Shown: positions 40,268 to 49,689 of the stretch, one piece after another | Numbering within the stretch: the first letter of the stretch is position 1 | Layout: every line of letters starts with the position of its first letter | Program-made: the position numbers and the translations under genes | Source of the DNA: Isotricha intestinalis | Taxonomy: Eukaryota > Ciliophora > Litostomatea > Vestibuliferida > Isotrichidae | Reading direction: 5' to 3' | NCBI GenBank assembly: GCA_023807065.1 | Contig: JAJJLU010000004.1 | Span: 20,049 to 84,048 of the forward strand | DNA: 64,000 bases | Notes under the pieces: generated by a model | Told to the model about the DNA's origin: nothing | Seen by the model: the letters and a program-made list of their open reading frames with translations, nothing else | The model's database searches: none

Positions 40268-41470
40268 TTATTTATTTAATTTTACAGATTCAGCTAAATT
40301 ATCGATTTCAGCAGGTTCTGATAAATTATCACATTCAGGAGTAGGAGTAACTGAATCATTAAAAGTTTTACTTTTTTTAATCATTTTACTAGAATTACTA
40401 ATATTCTTTGATTGAGATATATTTTGTTGACTTATATTTGAAGCTTGTGTTGATATTGAATCTAATAAATGAAATTCATTTTTTGATTGTTTAATATTAG
40501 AATTATTTTGATTTATTGAATTCATCATTTGTTGAGGATTAGCATTTGATATTTGAGAAACATCCTTTAAAAGACGATAAGAATTATTATTATTATTATT
40601 GTTGCTACAATTAACACTATTATTCTTATTAATATTATTGCTGTTAACATTAACACTATTATTCTTATTAATATTATTGCTGTTAACATTAACACTATTA
40701 TTATTATTAATATTATTGTTGTTAAAATTAGCACTATTACTTTTATTAAAACTATTATTATTAAAAGGATAAAAACCTTGTCCTCCTTGATATTGACAAT
40801 CATCAACTTCTTTCATATTATTATTAAATGATAAATTTTTAAAGAACGATTGATTTGATAAATTGCAATTTTGGATATTACTGGAAGAAACATTATTAAA
40901 TTTATCTCCAAAATTAAAAACAAATTTTCGACAATCAGCGTGACATTGTAATTTATAAATAATTAAATTTTCATCATTTTGTTTAACTTCTAAAAGTTTA
41001 ATTAAATTTTGATTTACAAAATTATCTTTATTTAATTCACAGTTTTGAATAAATTGTTTTCCAAATTTATTACTTAACATTTGTTTAAATTGAGGAAATT
41101 CTTCTATTTCAAAATTTTGAGAACCAAATAAAATATTATCAAAATAACTTCTTAAATTATTTGGAACTTGATTTCCTTTCATTAAAAATGCAATTTTTTC
41201 TTTAATTATAGAACATGAATTAATTAATATATCTAGTGAATAAACTGAATTTTCTTTATTGATAATTTCATCCATTTTTATTTTACAAACGTCTAAATTC
41301 TTTACTTTGAAATATTTATCTATTTCTAAATAAGTTTTATTTATCATTTGTATTGTCTTATTTTTTAAATTTTGATATTTATTTTTTAAAAGTAAAATCA
41401 TTGCCAACATTTCATTTACAGAAGGAATTTTATTTTCAGTTGTATTTTGAGGATTTTTTGTTTCTGACAT
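40268..41470 (-). CDS. ist1: Ist1-like ESCRT-III-associated protein (400 aa)
   Basis: Residues 15-190 match the Ist1 (regulator of Vps4 activity) domain. Alpha-1 is at about 18-55 (LLLKNKYQNLKNKTIQMINK). The family phrase RIRVEHIIREDYLVEAMEILELYC corresponds here to KIKMDEIINKENSVYSLDIL and following, and FKQMLSNKFGKQFIQNC matches the segment that reads ADQLCAKYSKEYGKLC in IST1. Ist1 binds Did2/CHMP1 and Vps4 and tunes ESCRT-III disassembly at endosomes and the midbody. The second half is an Asn/Ser linker with a 13-residue tandem repeat, then a polar tail. A C-terminal MIT-interacting motif is not obvious. The assignment rests on aligned pattern, and the family is divergent. Confidence 0.75.
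   Translation of the reverse strand: MSETKNPQNTTENKIPSVNEMLAMILLLKNKYQNLKNKTIQMINKTYLEIDKYFKVKNLDVCKIKMDEIINKENSVYSLDILINSCSIIKEKIAFLMKGNQVPNNLRSYFDNILFGSQNFEIEEFPQFKQMLSNKFGKQFIQNCELNKDNFVNQNLIKLLEVKQNDENLIIYKLQCHADCRKFVFNFGDKFNNVSSSNIQNCNLSNQSFFKNLSFNNNMKEVDDCQYQGGQGFYPFNNNSFNKSNSANFNNNNINNNNSVNVNSNNINKNNSVNVNSNNINKNNSVNCSNNNNNNNSYRLLKDVSQISNANPQQMMNSINQNNSNIKQSKNEFHLLDSISTQASNISQQNISQSKNISNSSKMIKKSKTFNDSVTPTPECDNLSEPAEIDNLAESVKLNK
40612..40728 (-). repeat. Three tandem 39-bp units in the Ist1 linker
   Basis: Two identical 39-bp units (40612-40650 and 40651-40689) and a third diverged unit follow head to tail, encoding repeats of NNSVNVNSNNINK. The identity of two units suggests recent expansion. 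The repeat lies in the disordered linker and leaves the Ist1 domain untouched. Confidence 0.9.
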
Positions 41471-41616
41471 TTTTTATTTTATTTAATTTAATCTATTTTT
41501 TATATATTTATAAGATTTTTTTTATATCAAATTACATAAAATAATTAATTATAAATTTATATAAAATAATTATTGAATTTTAAATAAAAAAAAATTAAAA
41601 AAAAAACAGAAAAAAA

Positions 41617-42801
41617 ATGGGAGAAACAAATTCAAAAAATGATGATTTAAATAATAATAATTTATATGAAATCAAAGATGATATATCTATTAAAAGAAAA
41701 TCTTCTATTTTAAAAAAACCAAAACATAAATTAGTTTCTTTAAAAAGTTCTCCAAATTTATTAAATTTAGGAGCTCAAGGTTATTTAAATACAATTAAAT
41801 ACAGAAAAAAATTTAAAAAAGAAAGTTCTAAAAAAGTAATTATTAAAACTGAAAAAAACGAATATTTTTTTATGGATGACGCAACAAAAATTAAAAAAAA
41901 TTGTTCTTCTACAATAGATTTAAATTCTTTAGCAAAAGAAAAATTTTTAGATGATTTATTTTTCTTAAAAGACGAAGAAAACAATGAAGAATTAAATAAT
42001 AATCATAATAATAACAACAATAGTGAATTAAATATTAAAAATAATGAAATTAATGATATTAAAGTAAATGAAGTAAAAAATAATTTGATTGAAAATAATA
42101 TTAATGAAAAAAATAATTTTGAAAATGAAAGTGATGAAAGTAATAGTTCTGAAATTGATGTTGAAAATAAAAATGAATTTAAATTTATTTATGAAAAGAA
42201 TTATTTAGATGAAAATAATAATGAATATATAAATATGAATAATGAAAATTCATTATTTATATTTAACTGGGATGATACTTTACATTGTAATTCATATATA
42301 ATAAAAAAACAAAATTTATCAAAAGAAGAAAAAGAAAAAATAAAAAAATGTGAAAAAGGATTAAAAAAATTATTTAACATAACTTTATTAAAAGGAAAAA
42401 TTTTTGTAATAACAAATTTAGATATTATTAATATTGAAACTATAATAATAAAATATTATCCTTCTTTACATTCTATATTAAATAAAATTGAAATTATCTG
42501 TTTAAAAGAATATAATCATTTAAATGAAAAAGAAAAAATTTATTCTTTTATAAATCAATTAAAAAATGAAAATAATGAATTAATAAAAAATATTATTTTT
42601 TTATCTGATTGTTTTACTAATGACAATGAAGTTTCTGATTTTTTAAAAAAAAAATTTAGTAAAGCTATAATTAAAATAATTAAATTTAAAGAAAATCCAA
42701 ATCCTGATGAATTAAATAATATTTTTAAGTTTGTTAATGAAAAAATAGATGAAGTTTATAATGATCAAAGAAATTTAGTATTAAAAATTGATAAAAATTA
42801 A
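41617..42801 (+). CDS. HAD-like protein with N-terminal myristoylation signal and substituted nucleophile (394 aa)
   Basis: MGETNSK fits an N-myristoylation site (Gly2, Ser6). Residues 10-205 are Asn/Glu/Lys-rich. Residues 212-385 resemble the HAD-like domain found in many protists, whose motif I is FDWDDTLL. Further matches are a strand with IFVITNLD (motif II), KYYPSLHSIL, NIIFLSDCFTNDNE (motif IV region) and IKIIKFKENPNPDEL. In motif I the first aspartate, the nucleophile of HAD phosphatases, is Asn217 here (IFNWDDTLHC). Phosphatase activity by the usual mechanism is therefore unlikely, and a binding or regulatory role at a membrane is plausible. The gene diverges from ist1 across 146 bases. 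Confidence 0.75.
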   Translation: MGETNSKNDDLNNNNLYEIKDDISIKRKSSILKKPKHKLVSLKSSPNLLNLGAQGYLNTIKYRKKFKKESSKKVIIKTEKNEYFFMDDATKIKKNCSSTIDLNSLAKEKFLDDLFFLKDEENNEELNNNHNNNNNSELNIKNNEINDIKVNEVKNNLIENNINEKNNFENESDESNSSEIDVENKNEFKFIYEKNYLDENNNEYINMNNENSLFIFNWDDTLHCNSYIIKKQNLSKEEKEKIKKCEKGLKKLFNITLLKGKIFVITNLDIINIETIIIKYYPSLHSILNKIEIICLKEYNHLNEKEKIYSFINQLKNENNELIKNIIFLSDCFTNDNEVSDFLKKKFSKAIIKIIKFKENPNPDELNNIFKFVNEKIDEVYNDQRNLVLKIDKN

Positions 42802-42983
42802 AAATATTTTAATTCGAACATTAATAAGAAAAAAAATATTTGTAAATTAAAATTCTGTTTTGTAAAAATGAGTTTACAAAATTAATTAAACTTATTTATT
42901 TATTATAATATTATTTATTAAATATTGAAATATTGATTAAAAAATATTTTTAAGAATATTCTAAAAATTATTTTTAATTAAAA

Positions 42984-43538
42984 ATGGAATTTGAATATTC
43001 TTATAATTCAACAACAACAGAATCAATAAATGAAAATTTAATTTATGAAGATTTTCAAAATTTAAAAACCCAAGAAATAATTTCTTATATTTCTTTATAT
43101 TTTAATAATTTAATAAACCAAAATTATAAAAATAAAAATAAAAAAAAAGAAAGACAAAATGATGATTTTTACTCAAGAAAAATTCCTTTATTAACAATAG
43201 AAAAATATTTAAATAGAATAATTAAATATACTCAAATTGAAAAATCAACTTTAATTATTTCTTTTATTTATATTTTACATATAATTGAAAAAGGAAAATA
43301 TATTATTTGTAAAAATAATATATATAGATTAATTTTGTCTTCTTGTTTAATTGCTTTTAAATTTAATGAAGAAAAGAATTATTTTAAAAATTCTTATTTT
43401 GGTACAATTGGGGGAATAAATTTAAATGAAATTAATTTTTTAGAATATTCAATTCTTTCTAAAATCAATTATCAATTGTATATTAATGAAAATGAATTTT
43501 ATTTTCTCGTAGAACAAATTATTAAAAATGAAAAATAA
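42984..43538 (+). CDS. PHO80-like (P/U-type) cyclin (184 aa)
   Basis: A single cyclin box fills most of the protein, as in PHO80-type and plant U-type cyclins. The diagnostic phrases are PLLTIEKYLNRIIKYTQIEK (family P.IS.EKYL.RI.KY), a helix FIYILHIIEKGKYI, NIYRLILSSCLIAFKFNEE (family VHRLLITSVLVAAKF) and FGTIGGINLNEINFLEYSIL (family YAKVGGIS..EMN.LE..FL). These cyclins bind a CDK related to Pho85 or Cdk-like kinases and often respond to nutrients. The length is typical. The lysine-rich insertion near residue 50 is specific to this gene. Confidence 0.9.
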   Translation: MEFEYSYNSTTTESINENLIYEDFQNLKTQEIISYISLYFNNLINQNYKNKNKKKERQNDDFYSRKIPLLTIEKYLNRIIKYTQIEKSTLIISFIYILHIIEKGKYIICKNNIYRLILSSCLIAFKFNEEKNYFKNSYFGTIGGINLNEINFLEYSILSKINYQLYINENEFYFLVEQIIKNEK

Positions 43539-43855
43539 AAAAATTCTTTTATTTTTCTTGTATTAAATATATATACTGTTTTTAATATATATTTGTATTC
43601 TTAATAATAAAAAGGTATAGTACTAGTTTATTTTATTAAAAAGAAAATTAATGTAGAACATAAAATTTATTAATAAAGTAGTAAAATATAATTTTTTAGG
43701 TAGAAAATAATAAAAATATAAAAAACAATAAAATATAAAATAATCAGATAAAATAAATTAAAAAATATTAATTTTATAAAAATAAATTAAAGAAAAGGAT
43801 AGTAAATTTTTATTTAATTAATAAAAATAAAATTACCATAATTAAAAAAAATTAA
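43539..43855. other. Intergenic region, nothing recognised
   Basis: About 320 bases between two plus-strand genes, uniformly A/T-rich. It should contain the 3' end of the cyclin gene and the promoter of the next gene, but no motif is recognisable. Confidence 0.6.
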
Positions 43856-46444
43856 ATGAATTCTTATTCAAAATATAAATTTTCAAACAATAATATTTAT
43901 TCAGAAAGGGCGTTAAATCCAGATTTAAATGTATTAAAAAAGCCAAATTCATTTAATAATATTAATTATCAACCAAATATTCAGCCAACAAACTTAAATT
44001 TAAAAAATGATATTTATAGTATAACAGAGCCAGATGATGAAAAAGAATTTAGTAAAACAATGAATCAAAATTTAAAAATATTAGAAAACACTTTAAATAA
44101 AGCTAATTCTAATTTAAATAATAATAAAGATTATAATTATTATAATATTCAAAGTAACAGAAATTATATTTTAAATCAAAATAAATTTAATAATGATTTT
44201 CACATTCAAAATAATTTTAATAATAATCTTAATAATTATCACAATGATTATCTTTCAAATAATAATTATATATATAATAATAATATTAATCTTAATAATA
44301 ATTATAAGAATAATTTACAAATAAAAAATATAAACAACAACATTTTAAATAGCAATATAAAAATAAACAACATAAAAAATAATATTAATAATAACAGAAT
44401 ATTAAATAAAAATAATTATAGTCAACTTCAAAAAAATTTTGTAAATAATAATAATAATCAAACAAATATTAACATTCAAACAAATAATTATATAAACAAT
44501 AATCAAATAAATTATTCAAATAATTATTATAAATATATTAATATAAGTAGAAAAAATCCATTAAATAATAATTATTTAAAAACAAATAATATTTCAAATG
44601 AAAATTCTTATTCTAGTTTTAAAAATAAATATAAAAACCAAAGTAGAGAAATTAGTATTGAAAAAAATAATAATTTAAATCAAAATGAAATTTCTACTCC
44701 TAATATAAATAATTATCAAAGTAATTATTTTGTTCAATATACTACTCCAAGAAGAAGTGAATTTTTTTTTTATCCTAAAAAAAATATTATTTATAATAGT
44801 TATGAAAATAAAAATAAAAATGAAAATCAAATTAAAAATGAAATTATTCAAAAAATGAAAAATGAAAATAAAATAAATCAAAATAATAAAATTATTAATT
44901 CAAATATTCAAAATAATAAAAATAATAATTTAAATAATAATTTTAAAAATGAAAATTCTGAGAAAAATAAAAGTGAAAATGAAAATGAAAATGATAGTTT
45001 AAATTTAAGTTTTTTAGCCGATAAAATTGTTCAATGTTTTGATTTAGATAAAAAAAAAGAAGAAAATAATTTAATTGAAGAATTGCCTTTTGAAACAAAA
45101 AGTAAAATTGAAGTTATTAGAAATAAAAATTTAAATAAAAATTCAAAAGAAAAAACAAATAATTTACCTTTAAATAATAATATTTCTACTAATAACAATG
45201 ATAAAAAATTATTTCATAATTCTAATAAAGAAAAATCAAGAAATAATATTAATTATAATTTAGATTCTGAAATAGTAAAAAATAATATCAATAATGTTAT
45301 AAATAAGGAAAAAAAAAGTAATGATAAAAAAGATAATTTAGTAAAAAAAGAAAATTTAATAAAAGAAAATTTAGAAAAAAAAGAAAATTTAGTAAAAAAA
45401 GAAAATTTAATAAAAGATAATTTAAATAAAGAAAATTTAATAAAAGATAATTTAAATAAAGAAAATAAAATAAAAGAAAATAAAAAAGAAATAAAAAAAG
45501 AAATTTTAAATAAAAACTCAAAATTCTTATTACAAAACTATGATATGGATGATGTAAATACAAATAATATTCAAAATAAAATATTAAATAATAATTCAAA
45601 TTTAAATAATTCTCAATCAGAAGAAGAAGAAAATTCATATTCTGAAGAAAATGAATTAGAACAGAATTCAAGAACAAATGAAAGATATGGTCAAATTAAT
45701 AGTGTTATTTTAGAAGTAAGTGAATATAAAGAAACTTCAATGTATAATTCTAAATTAGATCAATCTATTTTAAAAAATAATTCTATATTATTATCAACTT
45801 CTCAATTAAATTTAAATGATAAAAAAATAGAAAATAATAATGAAAATAATAATAGTATTATTAATAATAGTATCATTAATAATGTTAATAGCAGTATTAA
45901 TAACAATAATAATAGTATTAATAATAATATTAACACTAATAATAATACAAATAATACTAATATTAATAAAACTAATTATGATAATACTAATACTGATAAT
46001 ACTAATATTAATAATACTAATACGAATAATAATAATAATAATTTTAATATTTCTGAATCTTTTTTAAATGATTCAGATGATGAAAATAATGAAGTTTTAA
46101 AAGAAATAATAAGAACAGCAAAGATGAGAGAAATGGAAGAAAGGAAAAAGAAAAATGAGAAAAAGAATGTTAAATTTGAAATAAAATATAATGTAGAAAT
46201 GTTATATAAAGAAAACGATAAAATAACAAATATGGAAATAATAAATTGGGAAAACAATAATAAAGAGAAATTTATTCCAAAAGATTTATCCAATTATAAA
46301 AATATTCTTCAAAGTCATAATAAAGTAAAACCAATTATTAAAGAATTTAATAAAAATGAAATTTTAATTGATCCGAATTATATTTTAGATGTTGATTATT
46401 TAATTGATGAAACTAATATTAATGATAGTTCTAATATAGATTAG
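43856..46444 (+). CDS. Asn-rich hypothetical protein (862 aa)
   Basis: Not recognised. About a third of residues are Asn. The N-terminal 600 residues are disordered with scattered short ordered pieces (SLNLSFLADKIVQCFDLDKK near 385). A repeat-rich Lys/Glu block lies near 500-545 and an Asn/Thr/Ile repeat block near 660-735. The C-terminal 120 residues are ordered and probably the functional part. They include a charged helix (EVLKEIIRTAKMREMEERKK), then VKFEIKYNVEMLYKENDKI and a segment ending in LDVDYLIDE. The stop is TAG. No signal peptide or membrane span is present. Confidence 0.82.
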   Translation: MNSYSKYKFSNNNIYSERALNPDLNVLKKPNSFNNINYQPNIQPTNLNLKNDIYSITEPDDEKEFSKTMNQNLKILENTLNKANSNLNNNKDYNYYNIQSNRNYILNQNKFNNDFHIQNNFNNNLNNYHNDYLSNNNYIYNNNINLNNNYKNNLQIKNINNNILNSNIKINNIKNNINNNRILNKNNYSQLQKNFVNNNNNQTNINIQTNNYINNNQINYSNNYYKYINISRKNPLNNNYLKTNNISNENSYSSFKNKYKNQSREISIEKNNNLNQNEISTPNINNYQSNYFVQYTTPRRSEFFFYPKKNIIYNSYENKNKNENQIKNEIIQKMKNENKINQNNKIINSNIQNNKNNNLNNNFKNENSEKNKSENENENDSLNLSFLADKIVQCFDLDKKKEENNLIEELPFETKSKIEVIRNKNLNKNSKEKTNNLPLNNNISTNNNDKKLFHNSNKEKSRNNINYNLDSEIVKNNINNVINKEKKSNDKKDNLVKKENLIKENLEKKENLVKKENLIKDNLNKENLIKDNLNKENKIKENKKEIKKEILNKNSKFLLQNYDMDDVNTNNIQNKILNNNSNLNNSQSEEEENSYSEENELEQNSRTNERYGQINSVILEVSEYKETSMYNSKLDQSILKNNSILLSTSQLNLNDKKIENNNENNNSIINNSIINNVNSSINNNNNSINNNINTNNNTNNTNINKTNYDNTNTDNTNINNTNTNNNNNNFNISESFLNDSDDENNEVLKEIIRTAKMREMEERKKKNEKKNVKFEIKYNVEMLYKENDKITNMEIINWENNNKEKFIPKDLSNYKNILQSHNKVKPIIKEFNKNEILIDPNYILDVDYLIDETNINDSSNID
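45340..45480 (+). repeat. Imperfect tandem repeats encoding KKENLIK/DNLNKEN units
   Basis: A block of short direct repeats built on aaagaaaatttaataaaaga-type units, encoding KENLIKENLEKKENLVK and then two copies of KDNLNKENLI. It lies inside the 862-aa gene and looks like expansion by slippage or unequal exchange. Confidence 0.8.
45838..46045 (+). repeat. AAT-rich triplet/hexamer repeat encoding Asn/Thr/Ile tract
   Basis: About 200 bases of AAT repeats with interspersed ATT and ACT codons encode NNSIINNS- and NNTNINNT-type units of the 862-aa protein. A long antisense frame across it is a by-product of the simple sequence. Confidence 0.8.
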
Positions 46445-46582
46445 TTATATATTTATTTTAATAATTTTGTTTTATTTTTTCAAATTTAATTATTTTTTAT
46501 TGAAATATAAAAAAAATAATTTAATCAATTTATTTTTAAATTTTTTATTTTTTAAAAGTAATTTATATTTACATATTTTATT

Positions 46583-49534
46583 TTAGAAAATATTACAACA
46601 TGAACTTTCATTTATTTTTTTTTTCTTTTTCTTTTTTTCTTTTTCATTATTAATTACACTATCATTAATTTCACTATCATCTTTAATTTCACTTTTATCT
46701 TTTTCTTTATTATTATTTTTATCTTTTTCTTTTTTTTTGCTTTTTTTATCATTTTTAGGAAATTTAATTAAATGTTTTCTATAACAAATACAACAATCAA
46801 TTTCTAAACTTAAATAATCATCATCATCTATATTTTTTTGATTTTCACTTTCAGCAATTTCTTCCAAATTAAAAAAACAATTATTACATAAAATATGATT
46901 TTCATTTGTACAATTATAATCAAAAGTATCATTATTATCATTATTATTTTTGTCTTTTAAAATTTCAACATTGAAAAAATTCATATCATTTTTTTTTAAA
47001 CAAATCATACAATATTTAAAGCAAAATTTAATTAATCTTTGATTAGCTTTTTCTTTATATTTTTTTAATTCTTCTTCATTATATAATTTTAAAATAGCAT
47101 CATCTAAATCAAAAGGATTTCCACAAGAACAAATAGTAGGTTTAATATTTAATTTTATTTTTTCAAAAGTTAAAAGAATTATTTTATCATCAGTATCTTT
47201 TAATATTATTTCACCAATACAATTTTTACATAATTTACAATTACAATTCATAATTAAAAAATCATTTTCTTTTTCAAATAAATTTCCACAAATTAAACAA
47301 GAATTATTCATTAAGAAAATCATTTGTGATATTATATTGTTATTTTCTCCAAATAAATATTTAAATTCAGGAATTGATAATTTTAATTTATTATTTTCTT
47401 CTAAATTATTTTCTATATATAAATCTATATCTCTTGTATAATATTCTTGATATTTATAATTGTCTTTTGAAAAATATTTTATTCTATTCGATAATACTTT
47501 ATTTATATTATTTATTAAACAATTTTGACAAATTGGAAAATTAGGTAAAATTTTTTCTAAAATTATTTCTTTTGATTCTTTTAAACATTTTTCACAAGTT
47601 ATATTATCACAAAATAATTTAATAATATTATCATTATCAATATTTTCATTTTCATAAATTTTATATGATAATTCATTAATATTATTATTATAATAATCAT
47701 TTAAATAAGCGATTTGAAAATTTTTTTCAGAATAAATTAAATGAATATTTATTTCATTTTCATTTATTTTATTATCATGAATTAATTGTAATTCACCAAA
47801 AGCTTCATTAATATATAATTTTACATTACAATTAAAAGTTAAAGAAGATATTAAAAAAATAAAAAAATCAGGATCAGTTTGCATCATCAATAATCTTTCA
47901 TTTAAATATTTATTATAATTAAAATTTTTTAAATCTTTATTAAAGTATTTTTTAGATAAAATTTTATTTGAAATTAATTCATTATAATTAAATAAAGTAT
48001 AATTATCACTAATAAAATTTCCTAATTTAAATTTCATATATTTAATCATTGAATTAGAAAAATTATCATTTGAGCAAAAAGCTCTATTTAATATAATAAT
48101 ACTATTATTAATATCATCTTTTTTCATTGAAGATAATATCATTCCTAAAATAATTAACACTTCATTTTTTTTTATTTCAATATTTCTAAAATGAAAAGGA
48201 TTCATTATATTAATTGAAATATAATATATTAAAATTGTTAATTCTGTTATTTTTTTATATATTATTATTTTTTCTAAATAACTAAACATAAAAGAACGAA
48301 AAAAACTGTCACCATCATTTTTTACTTTTCTAAATAGATAAATTTCATTCCATATTTTTTTTAAAGAAATAAATTTATATGTTGGAGAAATATTGTATAA
48401 ATATTTTTTTGTGTATAAATCTGAATCTTCATATTTTATTATTTCTTCTTTTACTTTGCTTATTGTATTTTCATCTTCTAATATTTCATTTAATATTTCT
48501 TCTACTTGAAAATTTAATATTTCTAAATCTAATTTTTCTTCTTTTTTTAATTTAGAAATATCATTCAATTTTGATATTTTTAAATTTGAAAACATTAAAT
48601 CTTTCATAAAATTATTTTTATTGTAATTTGATACTTGAGAATTTGAATTTTCTATTTGATTATTTAAATTATGAGGTTTATCATATTTATATATTTTATT
48701 TATATTTATTTGTTTTATTGAAGAATAATTTTCTTCAAAATAATTATTATTATTATTATTATTGTCATTAATATTATTGTTATTATTATTATTATTATTA
48801 TTATAATTGTTATTATTATTGTTATTATTATTATTATTGTTGTTATTATTAATGTTGTAATTATTATTATTATTATTATTAAAATCAAAAAATTCTTCAT
48901 TAAAATTTTCATTATTATCGTTATTATTTTTTATTTGTTCATTATACGAAACAAAATCATTTGGATCAAAAGCTTCTTCTTCTATATTATTTGATATAAT
49001 TGGTTTATTTTCCTCTTTTGGTTTATTATCATTTATTTTATTTATATTATTATTTTGAATTTGATTTTGATTATTATTATTATCTATATTATCATTATTT
49101 ATATTATCGTTATTTAAATTTGAATTTTTTTGTGGATTTAACATATTAAAATCATCTAAAGGATTTATTTCTTCATTATTATTATTATTATTATTCTCTT
49201 GAAATTTTAATTTATCAAATAAATTAGTAAAATCAATACTTTTATTTTTTTCCATTATATTTTCATAATTTTGATTTGTATTTTCTTCTTCTTTTTCATT
49301 ATTAAAAGGATTAAATTCAATTTCTTTATTATCTAAATTCATATTATTATTATTATCTTGACTAAATTCAAAATTCATTAAATTTTGATTTATATTATTA
49401 TTAATGTTATTATAATCAAAATTATTATTTTGATTTTCTTCCTCATTATTATCATTTTCACCAAAAAGGTCATCAACAATTTTTTGAGCATCTTTATTAA
49501 TATATTGAAAATTTGGGTTTTGATTATATGACAT
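46583..49534 (-). CDS. Otubain-like pseudo-deubiquitinase fused to zinc fingers, with CaaX end (983 aa)
   Basis: Residues 1-330 are Asn/Asp-rich, including a long poly-Asn tract. Residues 340-615 match the otubain (peptidase C65) fold. The catalytic loop aligns as RKVKNDGDSFFRSFMFSYLE against the family phrase K.DGNCFYRAFGFSYLE, so the catalytic Cys is Ser410. The distal strand INIHLIYSEKNFQIAY aligns with IHLFYKPGHYDLLY, so the catalytic His is Asn605. Residues 620-925 hold three cysteine clusters: CEKC/CQNC; then CLIC, CNCKLCKNC and CSC; then CMIC, CNNC and CCIC. This is reminiscent of RING-IBR-RING ligases. The end is polylysine then SSCCNIF, a CaaX-like box with a polybasic stretch, so membrane anchoring is likely. 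A ubiquitin-binding scaffold or E3 role is inference. Confidence 0.78.
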   Translation of the reverse strand: MSYNQNPNFQYINKDAQKIVDDLFGENDNNEEENQNNNFDYNNINNNINQNLMNFEFSQDNNNNMNLDNKEIEFNPFNNEKEEENTNQNYENIMEKNKSIDFTNLFDKLKFQENNNNNNNEEINPLDDFNMLNPQKNSNLNNDNINNDNIDNNNNQNQIQNNNINKINDNKPKEENKPIISNNIEEEAFDPNDFVSYNEQIKNNNDNNENFNEEFFDFNNNNNNNYNINNNNNNNNNNNNNNNYNNNNNNNNNNINDNNNNNNNYFEENYSSIKQININKIYKYDKPHNLNNQIENSNSQVSNYNKNNFMKDLMFSNLKISKLNDISKLKKEEKLDLEILNFQVEEILNEILEDENTISKVKEEIIKYEDSDLYTKKYLYNISPTYKFISLKKIWNEIYLFRKVKNDGDSFFRSFMFSYLEKIIIYKKITELTILIYYISINIMNPFHFRNIEIKKNEVLIILGMILSSMKKDDINNSIIILNRAFCSNDNFSNSMIKYMKFKLGNFISDNYTLFNYNELISNKILSKKYFNKDLKNFNYNKYLNERLLMMQTDPDFFIFLISSLTFNCNVKLYINEAFGELQLIHDNKINENEINIHLIYSEKNFQIAYLNDYYNNNINELSYKIYENENIDNDNIIKLFCDNITCEKCLKESKEIILEKILPNFPICQNCLINNINKVLSNRIKYFSKDNYKYQEYYTRDIDLYIENNLEENNKLKLSIPEFKYLFGENNNIISQMIFLMNNSCLICGNLFEKENDFLIMNCNCKLCKNCIGEIILKDTDDKIILLTFEKIKLNIKPTICSCGNPFDLDDAILKLYNEEELKKYKEKANQRLIKFCFKYCMICLKKNDMNFFNVEILKDKNNNDNNDTFDYNCTNENHILCNNCFFNLEEIAESENQKNIDDDDYLSLEIDCCICYRKHLIKFPKNDKKSKKKEKDKNNNKEKDKSEIKDDSEINDSVINNEKEKKKKKKKINESSCCNIF
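48722..48882 (-). repeat. Poly-Asn-coding (AAT)n tract
   Basis: About 160 bases of near-pure ATT/GTT triplets on the plus strand encode an Asn tract with a few Tyr, Ile and Asp in the linker before the otubain-like domain. Interruptions by AAC codons show it is not a perfect microsatellite. Confidence 0.85.
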
Positions 49535-49689
49535 TTTTTTAAAAATAAAAAAGTTTTATTCCAAATTGTAATAAATATTTAAATGAAATAAAAAATTATT
49601 TAATAATTCAGAATTGTCTTATTTAAAATTATAAATAAATTATTATAATAAAAGAAAAAAGAGATTATAATGGTAAAAAAATTAAATAA

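Noticed and set aside
40268..40302. Possible 35-bp GT-AG intron at the 3' end of ist1
   Set aside because: Splicing it out would only replace the last few codons by an immediate stop, so it is neither needed nor testable from sequence.
45840..46067. Ile/Leu-rich plus-strand frame within the Asn-rich gene
   Set aside because: It is a shifted reading of the AAT/ATT triplet repeat.
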